This document shows positions 12,809 through 23,051 of a DNA stretch of 64,000 bases, piece by piece; the stretch's first letter is position 1; every line of letters starts with the position of its first letter. The stretch covers positions 90,181,654 to 90,245,653 of the forward strand of contig OZ023262.1 of the NCBI GenBank assembly GCA_964006375.1, given 5' to 3'. A model generated the notes under the pieces. That model did not search any database, was not told where the DNA came from, and saw only the letters and a program-made list of their open reading frames with translations. The stretch is from Tillus elongatus. Taxonomy: Eukaryota > Arthropoda > Insecta > Coleoptera > Cleridae. Both the position numbers and the translations under genes were made by a program.

Positions 12809-13169
12809 TGTGTGTTTTTTTTTTGTTTCTTTAACGTCGGTGTATTTCCGCGACTATGGCCAATCACCGAAGCCAGGGAGCAGTTTCACCTCACCATCCT
12901 AGAAATTTTGCCGAACCCCAACCTTTCTGTAAGGAGGGTGGGGATCATTAACATGCCCAGCATCGCATGGACAAGGGACCGACGGCTTTACGCCCCCTCC
13001 GAAGGGCGGAACGTGCATACATTCAACTTGCTCAAATACAATGCCAGAACCTCGGTTGGTGTTAATTGTACAGTATGTACTGAAAAAGTGAAAGGAGTAC
13101 CCTGGGATCGAACCCAGTACCCTTCGGTTTAGAGGCACACGTTCTTACCTCTGAACCACCTAGGCTCTT
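12809..13169 (-). mobile_element. tRNA-derived SINE, copy 1
   Basis: On the minus strand the element starts at 13169 with a tRNA-like head of about 73 nt. The head contains an A-box-like TGGTTCAGAGGTAAGAACG and a B box GGGTTCGATCCC. A body follows that matches copy 2 at 42593-42946 (GGGCA(C/T)GTTAA(A/T)GATCCC-like and GACGTTAAAGAAAC segments), and it ends in an A/CA-rich tail. An 11-bp target duplication GTTCGAAACTG flanks it (12798-12808 and 13170-13180), showing a real retroposition event. It is non-coding, uses internal pol III promoter boxes and would need a LINE partner. The family name is not known to me. Confidence 0.85.
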
Positions 13170-13399
13170 GTTCGAAACTGTAATTCTCCAGGGTGACATC
13201 TTCGGATTGACCGTCATTGCTTGACGTGCCCAGGGTGACCAACTGTATGTTGGTGTCCATAGTCGGCACGATCGTGTGGCACAAAAGGTGTCGAGAATAA
13301 CGACGAAATATAAGGTTTTTGTTAAATTAAGTCCCTGACAGTGGGGCTTTGAATAGCCAACTAAAAATAGAATTGAGGCCATTTTGCGTAGCATATGGT

Positions 13400-13940
13400 G
13401 GCAAACACCGAATTAAATGGTTAGTTTATAGGGATGGAACTGCCAGTCCTCTTCAACTTGAAATCCAAAAAACTCATTGATGAATTTTCTTCAATCTATA
13501 TAGTGAAATTTATGCTAATTTGCAGGTCGTTTAACCAGCTGTTCCGAGGTACCGACCAAATCACAAGAATGTCAACCACGTAACGTGTTAAACATAGGAT
13601 ACAACTCGCATAAGGGTTACACTCCCTCCTCTTAAAAAAACTAATGAAAACTTTTCTTTATGGGTGTGACAAAGGGTTCCCCAAAGGACGACCACCTTTC
13701 TGTACATAAATCCTACGATCAAACAAAAAGAAATGCTGACACAGATAAACTTTCACCAAGGCATGGAGTGCTTCCAGAAACTCTTTACTGAAGAATACGT
13801 CGAAAGTAATCTCTTTTAAAGTGGCAGCGTCTGCTTAATTGGGACACAAGGAAAGAGGTTGAAGACGTCAAACGATCCCAATATTGAATTGCCCTCCGGT
13901 GATAATTCAAAAAGTTTTTTTTGCCAACGCTGCAGAATAT
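13400..13940 (-). pseudogene. PLE-C: Penelope-type RT remnant
   Basis: Broken minus-strand RT of a third Penelope-like family. Motif A reads SFDVFNLFPCVPI at about 13885-13845. A motif-B-like GNPLSH/PLGNP string lies near 13680-13660 in another frame. Motif C appears as YVVDILVIW near 13595-13570, with the first Asp of the catalytic YVDD replaced. Downstream FLDFKLKRTG matches the 'SLPFLDV' region of PLE-A. Stops and shifts occur throughout, and the GIY-YIG domain is not visible. The fragment is much more diverged than the PLE-A copies beside it. Confidence 0.6.
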
Positions 13941-13954
13941 AGCTTAGAAGTAAA

Positions 13955-14383
<429 letters not shown>

Positions 14384-14394
14384 TTTCAAGAGGT

Positions 14395-14885
14395 AAAGGA
14401 AATATGTAAGGACACTCTAAGGCCTCAATCTGCCTACTCCTTAGAGTGGTTGACAAAGGTGGGTAAAGGAAATATGTAAGGACACTCTAAGGCCTCAATC
14501 TGCCTACTCCTTAGAGTGGTTGACAAAGGTGGGTAAAGGAAATATGTAAGGACACTCTAAGGCCTCAATCTGCCTACTCCTTAGAGTGATGGACAAAGGT
14601 GGGTAAAGGAAATATGTAAGGACACTCTAAGGCCTCAATCTGCCTACTCCTTAGAGTGGTTGACAAAGGTGGGTAAAGGAAATATGTAAGGACACTCTAA
14701 GGCCTCAATCTGCCTACTCCTTAGAGTGATGGACAAAGGTGGGTAAAGGAAATATGTAAGGACACTCTAAGGCCTCAATCTGCCTACTCCTTAGAGTGGT
14801 GGACAAAGGTAGGTAAAGGAAATGTGTAAGGACACTCTAAGGCCTCAATCTGCCTACTCCTTAGAGCGGTGGATAAAGGTAGGTT
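14395..14885 (-). repeat. PLE-A tail array 1 (70-bp hairpin unit x7)
   Basis: Tandem units with an exact 70-bp period. Each holds the inverted repeat CACTCTAAGG / CCTTAGAGTG around a 16-nt loop. Three spacer variants occur in a fixed order (ccg, cca, cat, caa, cat, caa, caa before CTC, read on the element strand). The last units overlap the end of the copy A reading frame. Confidence 0.9.
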
Positions 14886-17640
14886 GGGTTGTTGTAGCTC
14901 GATTACGGGGCCTCAATCTGCCTACTCCCCAAATCTCGCCAGAGATCGTCTGTGAGGTCTTAGTGTGTTCAACCCTAGGCCTCAGAGAGATCTGGCAGTT
15001 CGTTGCAAGTCTTGTCTTATATATGTCGTTTCGTCTACCTGTTGCGTCATCAGTGAAAGTAGTGGGGTCACCGTCAATTAAGTGGGGGGCTTTGGTCACG
15101 GTATCTAGAGGAAGATTAAGAGGGTCACCGGCATTTGTTACGGCAGATAATGATGCAATAAAATTGTCTGTGGAATTTATTTGCTTTTTGTGTGTTTGTA
15201 AAGAAGATATAATAGGTTTCCAAGTAGTCGGAAGGCGAAGACCATCATCTCTCTTATTTAAACAATCGGGACGTTTTTCAATCTCGATTGCTTCGCGGAT
15301 AATTCTCGTTTTGAAATTGTAAACCGGTGCTATTGTTTTGGCATTATCGAAGTCTATTTTGTGCCCTGTATGAATATGATGCATGGCCAGCGCCGATGAG
15401 GGGTCGGATTTTCTAACTGCGAGGGTGTGTTCGTATATTCTATTGTGGATGCGTCTGTTTGTTTGTCCTACGTAAGTTCGGGAACAGTCGGAACAAGGAA
15501 TTTCGTAAACTCCGTGGGTTTCGTTTGGAATCGTATCCTTGGGAGTTTTTATAAGATTTGACAGTTTTTGGTCTGTTGTGAATACGGTTTTGATATTATG
15601 GGTTCGGAAAATTCGGCTGATTTTGTCGGTGACACCTTTAATGTATGGTAAAAACGCTGTGTGTTGTGTGGACGCTGTTTGTTCTTGTTGTGGTGTAGTG
15701 GTTTGTTGTTGTGCGTTTCTAATGTTTCGTAGTATGTGATTGTTGTCGTATCCGTTTTCTAGCAATGTCTGTCTTAAAAAGTTTAATTCTGTCTGTTTGT
15801 TGTTGTTGTCCGTTAGTCTAAGGGATCGTGTTACTAATGTTCGAACCACGGAATTTAGTTGCGATGGGTGATGGTGAGATTGGGCGTTAAGATACCGATT
15901 AGTGTGGGTTGGTTTTCGGTAGACAGTGTAAGAAAATCCTCTGACTGGGTTTTTAGTGATGCGTACATCTAAGAAAGGCAAAGAAAAATTATTTTCCATT
16001 TCCATGGTGAACTGGATTTGGGGGTTGATGTTATTTAGGTAAGAAAGGAATTCGTCTAGAGATTCTTTGCCGTGTGGCCAGACAGCGAAAATGTCGTCAA
16101 CGTATCTTAACCAACACGTTGGTTTAAGTTGGGATGAATTGAGGGCTTGTGTCTCGAAGTTTTCCATGAAAATGTTGGCCAATGCAGGAGAGAGGGGTGA
16201 ACCCATTGGAGCACCTCGAACTTGTTTGTAAAATTTGTTTTGAAAAAGGAAATAAGTGTTAGATGTGCAGTGTTCTACAAGAGCTAAGGTATCGTGGGAA
16301 ATTTTGTGTTTATTTTTGAGAATGTCAAGGGTTTCAGATAGAGGTATATTGGTGAATAAGGAAACTATATCAAAGCTAACTAGGATGTCGTTTTGAGAAA
16401 TGGTGTTGTTTTGAAGAAGGTCGATGAAATGGGTGGAGTTTTTGACATAGGATGTAGCGTTTTCTACTAATGGTTGGAGAGTTTTGGCTAGATGTTTTGC
16501 AAGTTTTTGTGTGGGTGAACGGTGGGCACTTACGATGGGGCGAAGGGGAATATCAGGCTTATGGATTTTCGGGAGACCATATTTTCTAGGGATGCGAGAT
16601 GATTTTTCACGGGGGATTAGTTCTTTTTTGAGGTCAGGATTGAGTTGGGAGTTGTTGATGATAGTTTTGGTTTTCTTTTCCAGATAAGTTGTAGGGTCGT
16701 TAGGGATTTGTTTGTAGTCTGTGTTGTTTAGTATATTGTCCATCTTTTGTATATAGTCTGTTTTGTCAAGTATGACTGTAGCGTTGCCTTTGTCTGCTGG
16801 TAGTATTATAATTTCTGTGTTTCGGTTTAGGTCTCTGATTGACTGTCGTTCGTGAGGAGAAAGGTTGGAAGGTGGAGGTTTGGCAGAACGTAATATCCTG
16901 GCAATGTCTTGTCTCGTAATTTCAGCTTCGTCAGTCGGTAAGTGTGTTATCGCATCTTCTGATTGAGAAATTATCTTTTCTATTGGGATGAATTTAGGGG
17001 TTGGTGCAAAATTAAAACCTTTGGATAGGACTTTGATGGCGACGTCACTAATGGTGGAATTTGAAAGGTTGTGAACTACTATAGGAGGATTGGCATTATG
17101 TGTGTGTTGTGTGAGATTTTTGTTGTCTAGAAGCTGCTGTAATTTTCTTTTTTGTACGTCCGTCTTTTGTTGTGTAACATGTTCTGATTTACTATGTGAG
17201 AGTCTGTCTAGAGTGTCCCAAAGTGTAGGGTGTATTTTGTATGTGTGTATTTTTATGTACGTGTCATAAAGCAGTGTGTTGGTAGTATTAAGGTGTCGTC
17301 TTGTCTCGTGAATGGAATTTTTAAGGAGAGCAAAGCCTGTTCGTTTTAAAATGTTGGAGACGTTATGTGATTTGGTGTGATGTTTAAGTTGAAAAGATTT
17401 TGGGACCACGTGATGATCACGGCAGGCTTTTAGAAAGGTGAGGTCGCAAAGGAGACGGGATTTGCGGATAAGGAGTTTGGTGAAAATTTTGGTAGAAGAT
17501 AAAAGTTCCTCCCCGTAGAGGCGAATTAAATGTTCAGAAAGATTTCCGCGGTCTTTAATGTGAGACATGCTTGGTTCTCGGGTTAAACCGCGTCCAGAAT
17601 TTATGGAAACTCGACGTTTCGGCTCCTGTTTTGGAGCCAT
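14854..17640 (-). CDS. PLE-A copy A: Penelope RT with GIY-YIG endonuclease, intact
   Basis: Complete 928-codon frame for the single Penelope protein, which copies element RNA onto a nicked target. Residues approximate, from ATG 17640: N-terminal charged region 1-320; RT from about 330 (LPADKGNATVILDK), motif A SFDIVSLFTNIPL at 422-434, motif B GAPMGSPLSPALANIF at 476-491, motif C YVDD at 513-516; then SLPFLDVRIT. The GIY-YIG domain lies at about 710-790, with GVYEI, a CSDC cysteine pair, YVGQTNRR and the catalytic-type Glu in EAIEIEK. The frame runs into the tail repeat and stops at 14854. ATG was chosen over an upstream TTG because it lies in the conserved start motif. It differs from copy E at only a few residues. 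Whether it is expressed is not shown. Confidence 0.9.
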   Translation of the reverse strand: MAPKQEPKRRVSINSGRGLTREPSMSHIKDRGNLSEHLIRLYGEELLSSTKIFTKLLIRKSRLLCDLTFLKACRDHHVVPKSFQLKHHTKSHNVSNILKRTGFALLKNSIHETRRHLNTTNTLLYDTYIKIHTYKIHPTLWDTLDRLSHSKSEHVTQQKTDVQKRKLQQLLDNKNLTQHTHNANPPIVVHNLSNSTISDVAIKVLSKGFNFAPTPKFIPIEKIISQSEDAITHLPTDEAEITRQDIARILRSAKPPPSNLSPHERQSIRDLNRNTEIIILPADKGNATVILDKTDYIQKMDNILNNTDYKQIPNDPTTYLEKKTKTIINNSQLNPDLKKELIPREKSSRIPRKYGLPKIHKPDIPLRPIVSAHRSPTQKLAKHLAKTLQPLVENATSYVKNSTHFIDLLQNNTISQNDILVSFDIVSLFTNIPLSETLDILKNKHKISHDTLALVEHCTSNTYFLFQNKFYKQVRGAPMGSPLSPALANIFMENFETQALNSSQLKPTCWLRYVDDIFAVWPHGKESLDEFLSYLNNINPQIQFTMEMENNFSLPFLDVRITKNPVRGFSYTVYRKPTHTNRYLNAQSHHHPSQLNSVVRTLVTRSLRLTDNNNKQTELNFLRQTLLENGYDNNHILRNIRNAQQQTTTPQQEQTASTQHTAFLPYIKGVTDKISRIFRTHNIKTVFTTDQKLSNLIKTPKDTIPNETHGVYEIPCSDCSRTYVGQTNRRIHNRIYEHTLAVRKSDPSSALAMHHIHTGHKIDFDNAKTIAPVYNFKTRIIREAIEIEKRPDCLNKRDDGLRLPTTWKPIISSLQTHKKQINSTDNFIASLSAVTNAGDPLNLPLDTVTKAPHLIDGDPTTFTDDATGRRNDIYKTRLATNCQISLRPRVEHTKTSQTISGEIWGVGRLRPRNRATTTQPTFIHRSKE

Positions 17641-17650
17641 TTTCAAGAGG

Positions 17651-18140
17651 TAAAGGAAATATGTAAGGACACTCTAAGGCCTCAATCTGCCTACTCCTTA
17701 GAGTGGTTGACAAAGGTGGGTAAAGGAAATATGTAAGGACACTCTAAGGCCTCAATCTGCCTACTCCTTAGAGTGGTTGACAAAGGTGGGTAAAGGAAAT
17801 ATGTAAGGACACTCTAAGGCCTCAATCTGCCTACTCCTTAGAGTGATGGACAAAGGTGGGTAAAGGAAATATGTAAGGACACTCTAAGGCCTCAATCTGC
17901 CTACTCCTTAGAGTGGTTGACAAAGGTGGGTAAAGGAAATATGTAAGGACACTCTAAGGCCTCAATCTGCCTACTCCTTAGAGTGATGGACAAAGGTGGG
18001 TAAAGGAAATATGTAAGGACACTCTAAGGCCTCAATCTGCCTACTCCTTAGAGTGGTGGACAAAGGTAGGTAAAGGAAATGTGTAAGGACACTCTAAGGC
18101 CTCAATCTGCCTACTCCTTAGAGCGGTGGATAAAGGTAGG
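17651..18140 (-). repeat. PLE-A tail array 2 (70-bp unit x7)
   Basis: Same seven units in the same variant order as array 1. It separates copies A and B. Confidence 0.9.
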
Positions 18141-20905
18141 TTGGGTTGTTGTAGCTCGATTACGGGGCCTCAATCTGCCTACTCCCCAAATCTCGCCGGA
18201 GATCGTCTGTGAGGTCTTAGTGTGTTCAACCCTAGGCCTCAGAGAGATCTGGCAGTTCGTTGCAAGTCTTGTCTTATATATGTCGTTTCGTCTACCTGTT
18301 GCGTCATCAGTGAAAGTAGTGGGGTCACCGTCAATTAAGTGGGGGGCTTTGGTCACGGTATCTAGAGGAAGATTAAGAGGGTCACCGGCATTTGTTACGG
18401 CAGATAATGATGCAATAAAATTGTCTGTGGAATTTATTTCCTTTTTGTGTGTTTGTAAAGAAGATATAATAGGTTTCCAAGTAGTCGGAAGGCGAAGACC
18501 ATCATCTCTCTTATTTAAACAATCGGGACGTTTTTCAATCTCGATTGCTTCGCGGATAATTCTCGTTTTGAAATTGTAAACCGGTGCTATTGTTTTGGCA
18601 TTATCGAAGTCTATTTTGTGCCCTGTATGAATATGATGCATGGCCAGCGCCGATGAGGGGTCGGATTTTCTAACTGCGAGGGTGTGTTCGTATATTCTAT
18701 TGTGGATGCGTCTGTTTGTTTGTCCTACGTAAGTTCGGGAACAGTCGGAACAAGGAATTTCGTAAACTCCGTGGGATTCGTTTGGAATCGTATCCTTGGG
18801 GGTTTTTATAAGATTTGACAGTTTTTGGTCTGTTGTGAATACGGTTTTGATATTATGGGTTCGGAAAATTCGGCTGATTTTGTCGGTGACACCTTTAATG
18901 TATGGTAAAAACGCTGTGTGTTGTGTGGACGCTGTTTGTTCTTGTTGTGGTGTAGTGGTTTGTTGTTGTGCGTTTCTAATGTTTCGTAGTATGTGATTGT
19001 TGTCGTATCCGTTTTCTAGCAATGTCTGTCTTAAAAAGTTTAATTCTGTCTGTTTGTTGTTGTTGTCCGTTAGTCTAAGGGATCGTGTTACTAATGTTCG
19101 AACCACGGAATTTAGTTGCGATGGGTGATGGTGAGATTGGGCGTTAAGATACCGATTAGTGTGGGTTGGTTTTCGGTAGACAGTGTAAGAAAATCCTCTG
19201 ACTGGGTTTTTAGTGATGCGTACATCTAAGAAAGGCAAAGAAAAATTATTTTCCATTTCCATGGTGAACTGGATTTGGGGGTTGATGTTATTTAGGTAAG
19301 AAAGGAATTCGTCTAGAGATTCTTTGCCGTGTGGCCAGACAGCGAAAATGTCGTCAACGTATCTTAACCAACACGTTGGTTTAAGTTGGGATGAATTGAG
19401 GGCTTGTGTCTCGAAGTTTTCCATGAAAATGTTGGCCAATGCAGGAGAGAGGGGTGAACCCATTGGAGCACCTCGAACTTGTTTGTAAAATTTGTTTTGA
19501 AAATGGAAATAAGTGTTAGATGTGCAGTGTTCTACAAGAGCTAAGGTATCGTGGGAAATTTTGTGTTTATTTTTGAGAATGTCAAGGGTTTCAGATAGAG
19601 GTATATTGGTGAATAAGGAAACTATATCAAAGCTAACTAGGATGTCGTTTTGAGAAATGGTGTTGTTTTGAAGAAGGTCGATGAAATGGGTGGAGTTTTT
19701 GACATAGGATGTAGCGTTTTCTACTAATGGTTGGAGAGTTTTGGCTAGATGTTTTGCAAGTTTTTGTGTGGGTGAACGGTGGGCACTTACGATGGGGCGA
19801 AGGGGAATATCAGGCTTATGGATTTTCGGGAGACCATATTTTCTAGGGATGCGAGATGATTTTTCACGGGGGATTAGTTCTTTTTTGAGGTCAGGATTGA
19901 GTTGGGAGTTGTTGATGATAGTTTTGGTTTTCTTTTCCAGATAAGTTGTAGGGTCGTTAGGGATTTGTTTGTAGTCTGTGTTGTTTAGTATATTGTCCAT
20001 CTTTTGTATATAGTCTGTTTTGTCAAGTATGACTGTAGCGTTGCCTTTGTCTGCTGGTAGTATTATAATTTCTGTGTTTCGGTTTAGGTCTCTGATTGAC
20101 TGTCGTTCGTGAGGAGAAAGGTTGGAAGGTGGAGGTTTGGCAGAACGTAATATCCTGGCAATGTCTTGTCTCGTAATTTCAGCTTCGTCAGTCGGTAAGT
20201 GTGTTATCGCATCTTCTGATTGAGAAATTATCTTTTCTATTGGGATGAATTTAGGGGTTGGTGCAAAATTAAAACCTTTGGATAGGACTTTGATGGCGAC
20301 GTCACTAATGGTGGAATTTGAAAGGTTGTGAACTACTATAGGAGGATTGGCATTATGTGTGTGTTGTGTGAGATTTTTGTTGTCTAGAAGCTGCTGTAAT
20401 TTTCTTTTTTGTACGTTCGTCTTTTGTTGTGTAACATGTTCTGATTTACTATGTGAGAGTCTGTCTAGAGTGTCCCAATGTCCCAAAGTGTAGGGTGTAT
20501 TTTGTATGTGTGTATTTTTATGTACGTGTCATAAAGCAGTGTGTTGGTAGTATTAAGGTGTCGTCTTGTCTCGTGAATGGAATTTCTAAGGAGAGCAAAG
20601 CCTGTTCGTTTTAAAATGTTGGAGACGTTATGTGATTTGGTGTGATGTTTAAGTTGAAAAGATTTTGGGACCACGTGATGATCACGGCAGGCTTTTAGAA
20701 AGGTGAGGTCACAAAGGAGACGGGATTTGCGGATAAGGAGTTTGGTGAAAATTTTGGTAGAAGATAAAAGTTCCTCCCCGTAGAGGCGAATTAAATGTTC
20801 AGAAAGATTTCCGCGGTCTTTAATGTGAGACATGCTTGGTTCTCGGGTTAAACCGCGTCCAGAATGTATGGAAACTCGACGTTTCGGCTCCTGTTTTGGA
20901 GCCAT
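18111..20905 (-). pseudogene. PLE-A copy B, frameshifted
   Basis: Full-length copy except for an 8-bp tandem duplication (TGTCCCAA) at about 20472-20487. The duplication breaks the frame near residue 140. The 5' part (20905-20465) carries the N-terminus. The 3' part (20486-18111) keeps every RT motif (SFDIVSLF, GAPMGSPLSP, YVDD) and the GIY-YIG domain. Nearly identical to copy A elsewhere, so the lesion is recent or an assembly error. Confidence 0.9.
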
Positions 20906-20916
20906 TTTCAAGAGGT

Positions 20917-21405
20917 AAAGGAAATATGTAAGGACATTCTAAGGCCTCAATCTGCCTACTCCTTAGAGTGGTTGACAAAGGTGGGTAAAGGAAATATGTA
21001 AGGACACTCTAAGGCCTCAATCTGCCTACTCCTTAGAGTGGTTGACAAAGGTGGGTAAAGGAAATATGTAAGGACACTATAAGGCCTCAATCTGCCTACT
21101 CCTTAGAGTGATGGACAAAGGTGGGTAAAGGAAATATGTAAGGACACTCTAAGGCCTCAATCTGCCTACTCCTTAGAGTGGTTGACAAAGGTGGGTAAAG
21201 GAAATATGTAAGGACACTCTAAGGCCTCAATCTGCCTACTCCTTAGAGTGATGGACAAAGGTGGGTAAAGGAAATATGTAAGGACACTCTAAGGCCTCAA
21301 TCTGCCTACTCCTTAGAGTGGTGGACAAAGGTAGGTAAAGGAAATGTGTAAGGACACTCTAAGGCCTCAATCTGCCTACTCCTTAGAGCGGTGGATAAAG
21401 GTAGG
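20917..21405 (-). repeat. PLE-A tail array 3 (70-bp unit x7)
   Basis: Same seven-unit pattern with single-base changes (for example at 20937 and 21079). It separates copies B and C. Confidence 0.9.
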
Positions 21406-22496
21406 TTGGGTTGTTGTAGCTCGATTACGGGGCCTCAATCTGCCTACTCCCCAAATCTCGCCGGAGATCGTCTGTGAGGTCTTAGTGTGTTCAACCCTAG
21501 GCCTCAGAGAGATCTGGCAGTTCGTTGCAAGTCTTGTCTTATATATGTCGTTTCGTCTACCTGTTGCGTCATCAGTGAAAGTAGTGGGGTCACCGTAAAT
21601 TAAGTGGGGGGCTTTGGTCACGGTATCTAGAGGAAGATTAAGAGGGTCACCGGCATTTGTTACGGCAGATAATGATGCAATAAAATTGTCTGTGGAATTT
21701 ATTTCCTTTTTGTGTGTTTGTAAAGAAGATATAATAGGTTTCCAAGTAGTCGGAAGGCGAAGACCATCATCTCTCTTATTTAGACAATCGGAACGTTTTT
21801 CAATCTCGATTGCTTCGCGGATAATTCTCGTTTTGAAATTGTAAACCGGTGCTATTGTTTTGGCATTATCGAAGTCTATTTTGTGCCCTGTATGAATATG
21901 ATGCATGGCCAGCGCCGATGAGGGGTCGGATTTTCTAACTGCGAGGGTGTGTTCGTATATTCTATTGTGGATGCGTCTGTTTGTTTGTCCTACGTAAGTT
22001 CGGGAACAGTCGGAACAAGGAATTTCGTAAACTCCGTGGGATTCGTTTGGAATCGTATCCTTGGGAGTTTTTATAAGATTTGACAGTTTTTGGTCTGTTG
22101 TGAATACGGTTTTGATATTATGGGTTCGGAAAATTCGGCTGATTTTGTCGGTGACACCTTTAATGTATGGTAAAAACGCTGTGTGTTGTGTGGATGCTGT
22201 TTGTTCTTGTTGTGGTGTAGTGGTTTGTTGTTGTGCGTTTCTAATGTTTCGTAGTATGTGATTGTTGTCGTATCCGTTTTCTAGCAATGTCTGTCTTAGA
22301 AAGTTTAATTCTGTCTGTTTGTTGTTGTTGTCCGTTAGTCTAAGGGATCGTGTTACTAATGTTCGAACCACGGAATTTAGTTGCGATGGGTGATGGTGAG
22401 ATTGGGCGTTAAGATACCGATTAGTGTGGGTTGGTTTTCGGTAGACAGTGTAAGAAAATCCTCTGACTGGGTTTTTAGTGATGCGTACATCTAAGG
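21376..22496 (-). pseudogene. PLE-A copy C, 5'-truncated
   Basis: Only the C-terminal ~40% remains, starting at LDVRITKNP just after the RT palm and running to the normal end. It includes the GIY-YIG domain. A one-base change in the C-terminal region turns Asp into Tyr (HLIYGDP). The truncation point is the head-to-head junction at 22496/22497. Confidence 0.9.
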
Positions 22497-22515
22497 CGAG
22501 ATTTGGGGAGTAGGC
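22480..22515. other. Head-to-head junction of PLE-A arrays
   Basis: The minus-strand copy C sequence (GATGCGTACATCTAAG) passes directly into plus-strand tail sequence (GGCGAGATTTGGGGAG). Only 1-2 bases are shared, so this is not a homologous joint. Confidence 0.9.
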
Positions 22516-23045
22516 AGATTGAGGCCCCGTAATCGAGCTACAACAACCCAACCTACCTTTATCCACCGCTCTAAGGAGTAGGCAGATTGAGGCCTTAGAG
22601 TGTCCTTACACATTTCCTTTACCTACCTTTGTCCACCACTCTAAGGAGTAGGCAGATTGAGGCCTTAGAGTGTCCTTACATATTTCCTTTACCCACCTTT
22701 GTCCATCACTCTAAGGAGTAGGCAGATTGAGGCCTTAGAGTGTCCTTACATATTTCCTTTACCCACCTTTGTCAACCACTCTAAGGAGTAGGCAGATTGA
22801 GGCCTTAGAGTGTCCTTACATATTTCCTTTACCCACCTTTGTCCATCACTCTAAGGAGTAGGCAGATTGAGGCCTTAGAGTGTCCTTACATATTTCCTTT
22901 ACCCACCTTTGTCAACCACTCTAAGGAGTAGGCAGATTGAGGCCTTAGAGTGTCCTTACATATTTCCTTTACCCACCTTTGTCAACCACTCTAAGGAGTA
23001 GGCAGATTGAGGCCTTAGAGTGTCCTTACATATTTCCTTTACCTC
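22497..23045 (+). repeat. PLE-A tail-only piece and array 4 (x7)
   Basis: The last ~75 bp of the PLE-A frame (GEIWGVGRLRPRNRATTTQ...) followed by seven 70-bp hairpin units in the usual order, upstream of copy D. It behaves as the pseudo-LTR of copy D. Confidence 0.9.
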
Positions 23046-23051
23046 TTGAAA

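Noticed and set aside
12701..13132. 143-codon plus-strand frame over the SINE
   Set aside because: It lies across the SINE in antisense and has no protein motif.
14822..15322. 166-codon open frame on the strand opposite each PLE-A 3' end (also at 18079, 29396 and others)
   Set aside because: It is the antisense shadow of the conserved GIY-YIG coding region and the tail. It recurs only because PLE-A copies are near-identical.
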